Positions 9,207 to 15,379 of a stretch of 64,000 nucleotides of DNA are shown here, in pieces. The position numbers were made by a program, and so were the translations under genes. Numbering within the stretch: position 1 is the first letter of the stretch; the number at the start of each line of letters is the position of its first letter. The stretch lies in NCBI GenBank assembly GCA_964449445.1, contig CAYUZT010000009.1:1-64000 (forward strand), written 5' to 3'. Under the pieces are notes generated by a model that saw only the letters and a program-made list of their open reading frames with translations, did no database searches and was not told the origin of the DNA. Source of the DNA: JABFSS01 sp964449445. Lineage in GTDB: Bacteria; Patescibacteriota; Gracilibacteria; Peribacterales; Peribacteraceae.

Positions 9207-9231
9207 TCCTAGTCTTCAAGGGATAGTCGCC
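9207..9231 (-). repeat. right terminal inverted repeat
   Basis: 25-bp right end of the transposon, complementary to the left end; the outermost bases read GGCGACTATCCC on the minus strand. Confidence 0.88.
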
Positions 9232-9239
9232 TTTTTTTT
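9232..9239. repeat. target site duplication, right copy (T8)
   Basis: TTTTTTTT directly outside the right end. Its last two bases belong to the TAA stop codon of msrA on the minus strand. Confidence 0.7.
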
Positions 9240-9711
9240 AGACATGACAAGACCCCAAACCACGCTTCCGCAAATACTGCTGGTGATACTCCTCCGCAGG
9301 ATAGAAATTCGTGAACGGAACAATCTGCGTCACGATGGGTCGTTTGAATTTCCCTGATTGATCCAATGTTGAGGTGAAGTTCTGTGCCAGAGTCTCCTGC
9401 TCAGGTGTATGGAAGAAGATCACGGATCGGTACTGATCACCAATATCGGGACCCTGTTGATTCATCGTTGTCGGATTGTGGTTCTCGTAGAAAATCGTGA
9501 GCAGATCGTCGTAGGAAACTTTCTCCGAGTCATAGGTGACCTGCACCGCCTCGGCATGGCCGGTGGTCCCTGTGCACACCATCTCGTACGTGGGATCCTT
9601 GGTTGTGCCTCCGCCGTAGCCGACCTGGGTCGAAAGAACGCCGGGCGTTTGCAAAAACGTCTCCTCCACTCCCCAGAAGCATCCAGCGGCGAAGGTGGCA
9701 AGTTCAGTCAT
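9238..9711 (-). CDS. msrA: peptide-methionine (S)-S-oxide reductase
   Basis: 157 residues. MsrA reduces methionine-S-sulfoxide in oxidised proteins. Seen: the active-site motif GCFWGVEETF near the N-terminus, GYGGG, GTTGHAEAVQVTYD, and the DQYRSVIFFHTPEQ strand; the length is normal for a single-domain MsrA. A resolving cysteine may be supplied by the C-terminal SCHV. The start at 9711 gives the usual ELATFAAGCFWG beginning. The gene lies 4 bp after the preceding coiled-coil gene on the same strand and is probably translated from the same mRNA. The transposon inserted exactly at its stop codon, which was preserved by the duplicated T-run. Confidence 0.95.
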   Translation of the reverse strand: MTELATFAAGCFWGVEETFLQTPGVLSTQVGYGGGTTKDPTYEMVCTGTTGHAEAVQVTYDSEKVSYDDLLTIFYENHNPTTMNQQGPDIGDQYRSVIFFHTPEQETLAQNFTSTLDQSGKFKRPIVTQIVPFTNFYPAEEYHQQYLRKRGLGSCHV

Positions 9712-9715
9712 ATAT

Positions 9716-10030
9716 TTATACGGTCTGCGTGGGCTTTTCGGTTTGCCCCTGCACTTTGTCGGCATCGGCTTTGCGTTTCTCATCATCCTGCAGTTTCCTC
9801 GCGTCTTCCTTCTGATTGATCGTCAAAATCCCCTTCTTTGAATCTTCCTCCTTCGCCTTCTTCGAGTCCTGCTCTAATTTCTTCACGGTCACATCGCGCC
9901 GCAGCTTCGCACGGTCCTGCGCTATTTTGCGCTCCTGCTTGCGCTTGAGCTCATCCATCTTATGCGGATCGAGTGCGCGGTTGCTTTCCGCTTTCTTCAT
10001 CTGCCGCTTGTAATCGGCGTCTTCGAACAT
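9716..10030 (-). CDS. small charged coiled-coil protein
   Basis: 104 residues, almost all charged: MFEDADYKRQMKKAES, then runs of K, E, D and R (ELKRKQERKIAQDRAKL, KLEQDSKKAKEEDSKK). Predicted as a long helix or coiled coil. No family recognised. The start at 10030 is supported by a TATACT box 6 nt upstream. It precedes msrA by 4 bp, so the two form an operon. The frame stays open upstream through a palindromic repeat, which I exclude. Confidence 0.7.
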   Translation of the reverse strand: MFEDADYKRQMKKAESNRALDPHKMDELKRKQERKIAQDRAKLRRDVTVKKLEQDSKKAKEEDSKKGILTINQKEDARKLQDDEKRKADADKVQGQTEKPTQTV

Positions 10031-10036
10031 AAGGAG

Positions 10037-10042
10037 AGTATA
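10037..10042 (-). promoter_or_regulatory. -10 box of a leaderless promoter
   Basis: TATACT on the minus strand, 6 nt before the ATG of the coiled-coil/msrA operon. Confidence 0.65.
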
Positions 10043-10078
10043 CCCCTCTCCCGCGGGAGAGGGTCTGGGTGAGGGGCC
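10043..10078. repeat. palindromic repeat CCCTCTCCC-GCGGGAGAGGG type
   Basis: Dyad repeat immediately upstream of the -10 box. A longer relative is read inside ileS at 34838-34955. Confidence 0.6.
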
Positions 10079-10102
10079 TGAAAGATGTACACTGTACATA
10101 GT

Positions 10103-10180
10103 GCCCTCGTAGCTCCCGCCTTCGTCCGCCTAGGCGGACTACGGCGGGCAGGCAGTTGGATAGAGCGCCTGGCTCGCGAT
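10103..10180 (+). pseudogene. tRNA fragment split by a palindromic repeat
   Basis: A tRNA-like 5' half (GCCCTCG TA GCTC) is followed by a 38-bp palindrome (10116-10153). The sequence then resumes with AGTTGGATAGAGCG, the rest of a D-arm, and CCTGGCTCGCGATC. No anticodon 3' strand, T-arm or acceptor 3' strand follows, so this cannot fold as a tRNA. It resembles the functional tRNA-Arg at 10201 in its D-arm. Confidence 0.6.
10116..10153. repeat. palindromic repeat inside the tRNA fragment
   Basis: CCGCCTTCGTCCGCC / GGCGGACTACGGCGGG inverted repeat, about 38 bp, lying in the D-loop of the tRNA relic. Confidence 0.7.
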
Positions 10181-10200
10181 CTTTGCCCCTTTACATCTCC

Positions 10201-10277
10201 GCTCCCTTAGCTCAACTGGATAGAGCGTCGGTCTTCGAAACCGAAGGCTGCAGGTTCAAGTCCTGCAGGGAGCACCA
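10201..10277 (+). tRNA. tRNA-Arg, anticodon UCG
   Basis: Complete cloverleaf: acceptor GCTCCCT/AGGGAGC, D-arm GCTC-GAGC, anticodon stem TCGGT/ACCGA with loop CTTCGAA (anticodon TCG), and T-arm GCAGG TTCAAGT CCTGC. The discriminator is A and CCA is encoded (10275-10277). It would read CGA codons. Confidence 0.95.
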
Positions 10278-10297
10278 TATGAACAGACCGAGGTGAG

Positions 10298-10303
10298 TAT
10301 ACT
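10298..10303 (+). promoter_or_regulatory. -10 box of a leaderless promoter
   Basis: TATACT, 6 nt before the ATG at 10310; the intervening GGAGAC could also act as a weak ribosome site. Confidence 0.65.
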
Positions 10304-10309
10304 GGAGAC

Positions 10310-11305
10310 ATGCAGTCTCTCTTCCCCCGCAAACTCCGCCCCGGCGACGGCGTTCGCGTGATTGCGCCCTCGTGCAGCATGCGATCGATGCCGTGGCTGA
10401 ATGCTACTGCCAAAAAGCGAGTGGCTGCGCGCATGGAAGAACTGGGACTCCACGTCTCGTTTTCCAAAAACATTGGTGAAAACGATCTACTGGAATCGAG
10501 CTCCGTCGCATCGCGCATCAGTGATCTGCACGACGCGTTCCGTGACCCGAGCGTGCACTTGATTCACTGTGTCCGCGGAGGATTCAATAGTATTGAGCTG
10601 CACCGCTCTCTGGACTTCGATCTCATCCGTAAGAATCCCAAAATACTGTGCGGATTTTCCGATATCACATCGCTTGCAACAGCGATTCATGTAAAAACAG
10701 GTCTCGTCACGTACTCTGGGCCCAACTACAACAACCTCTCACCAACCAAAGGATTCGAGTACACGCTTGAATACTTTCGACGCTGCCTGTGTACGGAAGA
10801 TCCGATCGCAGTCGAGCCTTCACGGCACTGGAGTAACGATCACCGTATGAACGCTTCGGAGAAATGGAAGTGGTCGGTGAATGATGGATATTGGATCATG
10901 CACAAAGGGAGTGCCAAAGGAACACTGCTTGGTGGCAACCTCTGCACATTCAACATGCTCCAAGGCACAGAGTTCTTCCCCGACTTGCGCGGCTCCGTTC
11001 TTTTTATTGAAGATGACTTCGAAGCGCAGCCGCATCACTTTAACGCACACCTACAATCACTGATCCTTCAACCAGGATTCTCTGGCGTCACAGGCCTGGT
11101 GATCGGACGGTTTGAAAAAGCGTCAGGTATCACGCGCACAATCCTCCAACACATCATCGAAACCAAACCAGCGCTGAGGAAACTCCCCATCATCGCCAAC
11201 GCCGACTTCGGCCATACTCAACCGATGATCACCTTTCCGATTGGGGGGAGGGTGAAAATCGGCGCAGAGAAGAGAGAAAGCCTCGTCGAGATCATAGAAC
11301 ATTGA
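10310..11305 (+). CDS. LD-carboxypeptidase / MccF-like peptidase (S66 family)
   Basis: 331 residues. S66 serine peptidases cut the L,D bond of murein tetrapeptides (LdcA) or inactivate microcin C-like nucleotide peptides (MccF). Seen: VIAPSCSM at the N-terminus, HCVRGGFNSIE, the GFSDITSLATAI nucleophile region, YSGPNYNN, LLGGNLCTFNMLQGT, FIEDDFE and FGHTQP with the expected histidine. Length is normal. Inference: the extra loop around residues 150-200 and the VTYSGPN context look closer to the MccF branch than to classic LdcA, so substrate is uncertain. The start is fixed by a TATACT box 6 nt upstream. It follows tRNA-Arg. Confidence 0.88.
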   Translation: MQSLFPRKLRPGDGVRVIAPSCSMRSMPWLNATAKKRVAARMEELGLHVSFSKNIGENDLLESSSVASRISDLHDAFRDPSVHLIHCVRGGFNSIELHRSLDFDLIRKNPKILCGFSDITSLATAIHVKTGLVTYSGPNYNNLSPTKGFEYTLEYFRRCLCTEDPIAVEPSRHWSNDHRMNASEKWKWSVNDGYWIMHKGSAKGTLLGGNLCTFNMLQGTEFFPDLRGSVLFIEDDFEAQPHHFNAHLQSLILQPGFSGVTGLVIGRFEKASGITRTILQHIIETKPALRKLPIIANADFGHTQPMITFPIGGRVKIGAEKRESLVEIIEH

Positions 11306-11356
11306 CGCGGCAAAGACACCGGGGATAGCATAGTTTCCTTTTTCCAAAACATCGCT

Positions 11357-12718
11357 ATGCCCATGGAATCGGAAGATTTTCGCACGGAAGAGAGAATCGA
11401 CCAAGCACTCGTAGAAGTCATGAGGCATCGGCGGCGGGAACATACTGAAGGTTTCACGCTTATTGGTTCGGAGAACCATCCGCATCCCGAAGACGTCGCC
11501 GCGTACAGGGATGCGCAAAAAGCTGGCTTTGATGGCGGATATTTTGAAGGGTATCCAGCTGACCTGAATAAAAGACCGGGCAGCGGCCGTTTTTATCAAG
11601 GATGTCTCTCTGCTGATGAACTGGAGCGATTGGCCCGGGACCGCGTTGTCCGTGTGATCGCACGGTCAAATCCCGATGCAGCCGAGGCAAACGTGCAAGC
11701 GCCCTCCGGTGCGATTGCGAACATCGCCGCGTATTTAGGCGTGCTAGAACCGGGAGACAAGATCGTCGCACCCGATTTGAAAGACGGCTACGGTCACCTG
11801 TCATACGGAGCGGGTTCGCCAAATGTCGTTTCCAAACTCTTTAATGTTCGCAGTTACGGCGTGGACCCGGCAACGCACCTTTTGGACTATGTCGCTCTCG
11901 AACAAACCGTCAAGGAACACCAGCCCAAGCTCATCATTGGAGGCGCATCGTCGTACACACGCGATATTGACTGGAAGTATATAGTAACGATTGCTAAAGC
12001 TTATGGCGCACTCACTATGGCCGACATTTCCCATCCAGCCGGCCTCGTTGTCATTGATGCGCTGGGCGACCCCTTTGCCAACGGCGTCGACATTGTGACG
12101 TCAACAACACACAAAACTTTGCGCGGAGAGAAAGGTGCGGTGATTGTGTGGCGCAAAGATCTGGCAGAACGCATGAAAACCAAAGGCATCAATTTCTCCG
12201 TCTTTCCGGGAATGCTTGGCGGACCGAACATGGCAACGGTTGCATCGATTGCATCTACATTCCGTCGAGCACAAACTCCTCAATTCAAGCAAGAACAATT
12301 ACAAACAAAGACAAATGCGGAGACACTTGCAAGAGCTCTGGAGATGCGCGGTTGGCAACTCATTACCGGAGGAACAGATAATCATCTCGTGCTTGCGGAT
12401 GTAACTAAAATTGACGGGCTGAAAGCTGACGCTAACAAAGATGGCTGGAATGCCGCCGTCGCTCTGGAAACCGGTATCGGCATCATAACGAATAAGAACA
12501 GTATTCCCAGGACCGAGGGAACCCCCATCCGCCCGGTAGGACTACGGATGGGAACACCTGCAATGACTGCACGCGGACTGCAGGAGACCGAGGTACGGGA
12601 TTTGGCAGACTGCATCGACCAAGGATTGCGCTATGCCAATGATGCCATGCGGATTGCTGCTGTACGCACAAAAGTCCGTGATATGGCTTATGCTTTCCCC
12701 GCTCCGACGTACGAGTGA
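11357..12718 (+). CDS. glyA: serine hydroxymethyltransferase
   Basis: 453 residues. PLP enzyme that interconverts serine and glycine and loads one-carbon units on tetrahydrofolate. Seen: LIGSENHPHP near the N-terminus (usually LIASEN), GRFYQGC, QAPSGAIANIAAYLG, ADISHPAGLVV, the PLP-lysine motif STTHKTLRGEKGA, and GGTDNHLVL. Near the end are RPVGLRMGTPAMTARG and the DLADCI helix. Length is slightly above the bacterial norm. The departures (LIGSEN, YPADLNKRPGSGR) suggest a divergent branch, but catalytic positions are kept. It ends 52 bp before the attenuator-like leader. Confidence 0.93.
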   Translation: MPMESEDFRTEERIDQALVEVMRHRRREHTEGFTLIGSENHPHPEDVAAYRDAQKAGFDGGYFEGYPADLNKRPGSGRFYQGCLSADELERLARDRVVRVIARSNPDAAEANVQAPSGAIANIAAYLGVLEPGDKIVAPDLKDGYGHLSYGAGSPNVVSKLFNVRSYGVDPATHLLDYVALEQTVKEHQPKLIIGGASSYTRDIDWKYIVTIAKAYGALTMADISHPAGLVVIDALGDPFANGVDIVTSTTHKTLRGEKGAVIVWRKDLAERMKTKGINFSVFPGMLGGPNMATVASIASTFRRAQTPQFKQEQLQTKTNAETLARALEMRGWQLITGGTDNHLVLADVTKIDGLKADANKDGWNAAVALETGIGIITNKNSIPRTEGTPIRPVGLRMGTPAMTARGLQETEVRDLADCIDQGLRYANDAMRIAAVRTKVRDMAYAFPAPTYE

Positions 12719-12769
12719 TGACGCATAAAGAATCTGGACAACGACGACTCGTCTGGTACGCTTCCGCTT

Positions 12770-12847
12770 GTGAATACCGCCTACGTCCTCTTCTGCTCTC
12801 CCTCTTCCTCCTCCTGCTGCTGTCAGCAGAGGGTGAGTTGTAGGTAG
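12770..12847 (+). CDS. possible cysteine/serine-rich leader peptide
   Basis: A 25-codon ORF starting GTG. It contains a run of four serine codons followed by TGC TGC TGT (12815-12823) and ends TAG at 12845-12847. It overlaps the first two segments of a three-stem structure that ends in an intrinsic terminator. No Shine-Dalgarno sequence is seen. The ORF could be fortuitous. Confidence 0.3.
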   Translation: MNTAYVLFCSPSSSSCCCQQRVSCR

Positions 12848-12897
12848 AACGAGAGTCGTACGCCTATCTCACCCTCGCAAAGAAGAGGGTGTTTTTG
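12810..12897 (+). promoter_or_regulatory. attenuator-like leader with terminator
   Basis: Three mutually exclusive pairings are visible: CTGCTG/CAGCAG (12814-12829), GAGGGTGAG/CTCACCCTC (12829-12837 with 12868-12876), and CACCCTC/GAGGGTG (12870-12876 with 12885-12891). The last is followed by TTTTTG, the form of an intrinsic terminator. The arrangement 1:2, 2:3, 3:4 is that of a transcription attenuator. It precedes the ORF at 12919. Confidence 0.5.
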
Positions 12898-12918
12898 TAT
12901 TCTCTTTCCCCTATCCCC

Positions 12919-13212
12919 ATGAACAATCTCGATAATCACAACACAGGCGATGACAATCAGTTCCGAGGCACCGAACAATCCCTTCAATATGATCCAAGCG
13001 ATAACAAGTACTACATCATTTCTCAGGCTCCTGCGCCTGTGACCAGAATAAATGGCACTAGGTATCAAAGTATGGAACTCAACGGCACAGGACCCGTCGT
13101 CGGTTGGGAAAGATTGAATGACGCAACAGAAGCGAATGCGTTCCTCCAGCGTGGCGGACGATGGCGAATTTCTCTTGCTTTGTTACCACAGGGATCTTCA
13201 GAAGAGAGCTGA
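12919..13212 (+). CDS. hypothetical protein
   Basis: 97 residues, hydrophilic, no cysteine: MNNLDNHNTGDDNQFRGTEQSL at the start, then two short strands (YYIISQAPAPVTRI and GPVVGWERL). No domain recognised. It begins 22 bp after the terminator-like hairpin, so expression may depend on read-through. The start ATG lies behind a pyrimidine-rich stretch (TTCCCCTATCCCC). The promoter of the next gene (13215-13220) lies directly after its stop. Confidence 0.55.
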   Translation: MNNLDNHNTGDDNQFRGTEQSLQYDPSDNKYYIISQAPAPVTRINGTRYQSMELNGTGPVVGWERLNDATEANAFLQRGGRWRISLALLPQGSSEES

Positions 13213-13214
13213 GG

Positions 13215-13220
13215 TATACT
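13215..13220 (+). promoter_or_regulatory. -10 box of a leaderless promoter
   Basis: TATACT, 8 nt (CCCTCTCC) before the ATG at 13229. Confidence 0.6.
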
Positions 13221-13228
13221 CCCTCTCC

Positions 13229-14884
13229 ATGCCCTCCTGCCGTTCCTGCAGCGCACAATTCGAGCTTCTGCCCGGCGAAGCTGCTCTGCACGAGAAGATC
13301 ACGTCGACCTTCGAAACGGGACCCATGGACCCGCCAGGAGACTGCCCCGACTGCCGCTTGCAGCGGAAAATGGCGTGGCGGAATGAGCGGCATTTGTATC
13401 ACCGGAAATGTGATAAAACCGCGAAGATAATCCTCTCGGTGTACCCGGAAAAGACTCCATTTCCTGTCTACGAACGTGCAGCATGGTGGAAAGATGACTG
13501 GGATGCACTGGAGTTTGGAAGATCATGCGATTTCACTCGCACCTTCTTCGAACAATTCCAGGAACTTTTGAATGTCGTGCCCCGCTCCGCGCTCAATTCG
13601 GTGAACGTGGAGAACTGCGACTACTGCAACTTCGCCTTCGATGCGCGTAACTGTTATCTCGCGCACCTCTGCTACCGCAGCGAAGGAATGCTCTTCTGCT
13701 ACTGGATGCTCGACTGCAAAGATGATGTTGATTGCAGTTTTTGCCTGAAGACTGAGCGCTGTTACGACTGTACCGATTGCAATCACTCCTACGGGTGTCA
13801 CTCGTGCGTGCTTTCGCATACGTGCAGCGATTGTTCCTTCCTCTACGACTGCCGCGCCTGCACGGAATGCTTCGGCTGCGTGGGATTGCGTCGCAAAACA
13901 CACTGCATGTTCAACGAACAACTGACGAAGGAGGAGTACAACAAGCGGCTGACCGAAATGGATCTGCAGAACCCAACACATGTGAAAGCGGTGAGGGATC
14001 GAGTTCTCGAGCTACGCAAGTCGCACCCTCACCTGTATTCGATTCAAGACAAAACTGAAAACTGCAGTGGTGACTATATCTTCGAATCCAAAGACTGCCA
14101 TCGGTCCTACCAGATCTACCGGTCCCAGGACTGCATGTACATCCAGGACTGCGAAACGAAAGATGCCCTGCATGATTACCACATCGGATGGTCGGAACTG
14201 ACCTATGAAAGCTACTCGTCCGTTCGCCAGCGCTCTACCGCATTCTGCATTCAATGCTGGGATGGTCACGACATGTTCTACAGCGATAATTGCCAGTCCT
14301 GCAGCCACTGCTTTGGCTGCGTCAGGCTTCGCCACAAACAGTACTGCATCTTGAACAAGCAGTACTCCAAAGAGGAATATCTCAAACTCCTTCCAAAGAT
14401 TGTCGCGATGATGAAACAATCAGACGAATGGGGCAGATTTTTTCCGATCTCGATGAGTCCATTCGCATACAACGAAACGATGGCGCAGCAGGATTACCCT
14501 TTAACGGAATCTGAGGTGAAGAAACGCGGCTGGCGGTGGACAAAAGAGAGTATGGCAACGACCGGCAAGGAGACTCTGAAAGATGTGCCTCAGAGGATTC
14601 AGGATGTCCCGGAATCCATCACCAAAGAAGTCCTTGGCTGCACTGCGTGCAAGCGAAACTATAAAATTATCCCGCAGGAACTGGCGCTCTACCGGCAGAT
14701 GAGCATTCCACTGCCAGGCATCTGCCCCGAATGCCGATACGGTGAGCGATTGAAGAATCGCAATCCGCGGAAGCTTTGGAAGAGGACATGCGGAAAGTGT
14801 GGGGAGGAACTGGAGACGACCTTTAGCCCGGAAAGATCGGAAGTGATTTATTGTGAAACCTGCTACCTTAAAACTGTGTATTAA
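13229..14884 (+). CDS. cysteine-rich multi-CxxC protein (CPR family), copy 1
   Basis: 551 residues with about 45 cysteines, nearly all in CxxC pairs. Seen: an N-terminal zinc-ribbon (CRSC ... CPDC), the conserved block NERHLYHRKCDKTAKIILSVYPEKTPFPVY, then a long array of CxxC units (CYDCTDCNHSYGCHSC). Two copies of the motif CFGCVxLRxKxxCxxN-(6)-EEY occur, at ECFGCVGLRRKTHCMFN and HCFGCVRLRHKQYCILN. Two C-terminal ribbons follow (CTAC...CPEC and CGKC...CETC). No hydrophobic segment, so it is probably cytosolic. Related proteins are, to my recollection, frequent and uncharacterised in CPR genomes. Role unknown; zinc or other metal binding is inference. Copy 2 is at 15380, with relics of others between. 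Confidence 0.85.
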   Translation: MPSCRSCSAQFELLPGEAALHEKITSTFETGPMDPPGDCPDCRLQRKMAWRNERHLYHRKCDKTAKIILSVYPEKTPFPVYERAAWWKDDWDALEFGRSCDFTRTFFEQFQELLNVVPRSALNSVNVENCDYCNFAFDARNCYLAHLCYRSEGMLFCYWMLDCKDDVDCSFCLKTERCYDCTDCNHSYGCHSCVLSHTCSDCSFLYDCRACTECFGCVGLRRKTHCMFNEQLTKEEYNKRLTEMDLQNPTHVKAVRDRVLELRKSHPHLYSIQDKTENCSGDYIFESKDCHRSYQIYRSQDCMYIQDCETKDALHDYHIGWSELTYESYSSVRQRSTAFCIQCWDGHDMFYSDNCQSCSHCFGCVRLRHKQYCILNKQYSKEEYLKLLPKIVAMMKQSDEWGRFFPISMSPFAYNETMAQQDYPLTESEVKKRGWRWTKESMATTGKETLKDVPQRIQDVPESITKEVLGCTACKRNYKIIPQELALYRQMSIPLPGICPECRYGERLKNRNPRKLWKRTCGKCGEELETTFSPERSEVIYCETCYLKTVY

Positions 14885-14893
14885 AACAGGTTT

Positions 14894-14924
14894 CACCCTG
14901 AGCGAGCGAAGCGAGTCGAAGGGC
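14894..14924. repeat. CACCCTGAGC...GAAGGG repeat
   Basis: Imperfect inverted repeat of the family also seen at 25448-25526, 49270-49325, 54830-54853 and 55038-55058. It directly abuts the relic at 14925. Confidence 0.65.
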
Positions 14925-14954
14925 GAGAAGTGTTATTTGAAGACAGTGTACTGA
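14925..14954 (+). pseudogene. relic of the 3' end of a cysteine-rich family gene
   Basis: Ten codons read EKCYLKTVY-stop, matching the last residues of copy 1 (ETCYLKTVY-stop) with different synonymous codons. It begins immediately after a repeat, so the rest of the gene is gone. Confidence 0.6.
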
Positions 14955-14976
14955 CCCTCTCACTGGATCTCGTACG

Positions 14977-15225
14977 TCACGAACGCTTCTTAGATTTAGC
15001 ATTCCAAACCGAAATGACGTCGTCCATTTTCTTCTGCGTAGGCTTATCCACGATAATCTCTTTTGCAATGACTTGCGTCTCGGTTCGCGTGCCGATGGAA
15101 AGACGTCCGTCGGCATAATCTGTCAGGAGAATGCGCACAACAGTTGCGAGCGGCGTGTGCTCCTTCTGTGCGCGCTTGGCAGCCCGATCTCTCGTCATTT
15201 TATCGATGGCAATGGATGTTTGCAT
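14977..15225 (-). CDS. ribbon-helix-helix antitoxin-like protein
   Basis: 82 residues. MQTSIAIDKMTRDRAAKRAQKEHTPLATVVRILLTDYADG has the strand-helix-turn-helix layout of RelB/DinJ-type ribbon-helix-helix proteins, which bind DNA as dimers through the N-terminal strand. The C-terminal tail (DKPTQKKMDDVISVW) would be the toxin-binding part. No toxin gene lies beside it, so it is an orphan antitoxin or a stand-alone repressor. Upstream, an 11-bp direct repeat overlaps a TATAAT box, suggesting autoregulation. Confidence 0.7.
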   Translation of the reverse strand: MQTSIAIDKMTRDRAAKRAQKEHTPLATVVRILLTDYADGRLSIGTRTETQVIAKEIIVDKPTQKKMDDVISVWNAKSKKRS

Positions 15226-15244
15226 AGATGAAGTAGTGAAGAAC

Positions 15245-15266
15245 TATAGGAATTATATAGGAATTA
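15245..15266 (-). promoter_or_regulatory. tandem operator over a -10 box
   Basis: TATAGGAATTA occurs twice in direct tandem (15245-15255 and 15256-15266). TATAAT on the minus strand (15252-15257) lies within it, about 26 nt upstream of the antitoxin-like start. One unit per helical turn is a common operator form for ribbon-helix-helix repressors. Confidence 0.6.
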
Positions 15267-15285
15267 CATATACGGAGTCAACTGA

Positions 15286-15342
15286 CGAATTTGTGGATCA
15301 GCGGTAGTTTTCTGCGAAGAGTGTTACATGAAAGTGGTGTAG
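15286..15342 (+). pseudogene. second relic of a cysteine-rich family 3' end
   Basis: Eighteen codons read RICGSAVVFCEECYMKVV-stop. This parallels the end of copy 2 (GRILCEECYLEEVY). An in-frame stop precedes it, so it is a fragment of a lost paralogue. Confidence 0.6.
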
Positions 15343-15379
15343 TGAGATAAAATATCTTTCTATAGAGAAAACGTGCCCG

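Larger units (their letters stand above)
5724..9231. mobile_element. complete IS1595-type transposon carrying a restriction-modification gene
   Basis: 3508-bp element. The left end (5724-5748, GGTAACTATCCCTTGA...) and the complement of the right end (9207-9231, GGCGACTATCCCTTGA...) match at 20 of 25 positions. It is flanked by an 8-bp direct repeat, TTTTTTTT at 5716-5723 and 9232-9239. Eight bp is the usual target duplication of the IS1595 family, although a T-run is a weak signature by itself. It contains an IS1595/ISXO2-type transposase and, convergent to it, a 799-residue type IIG-like enzyme. Passenger genes are known in the IS1595 family. The insertion falls on the stop codon of msrA and keeps that stop. 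Confidence 0.9.

Noticed and set aside
12719..12900. T-box riboswitch
   Set aside because: AGGGTGAG resembles the start of a T-box, but the UGGN bulge and specifier loop are not found.
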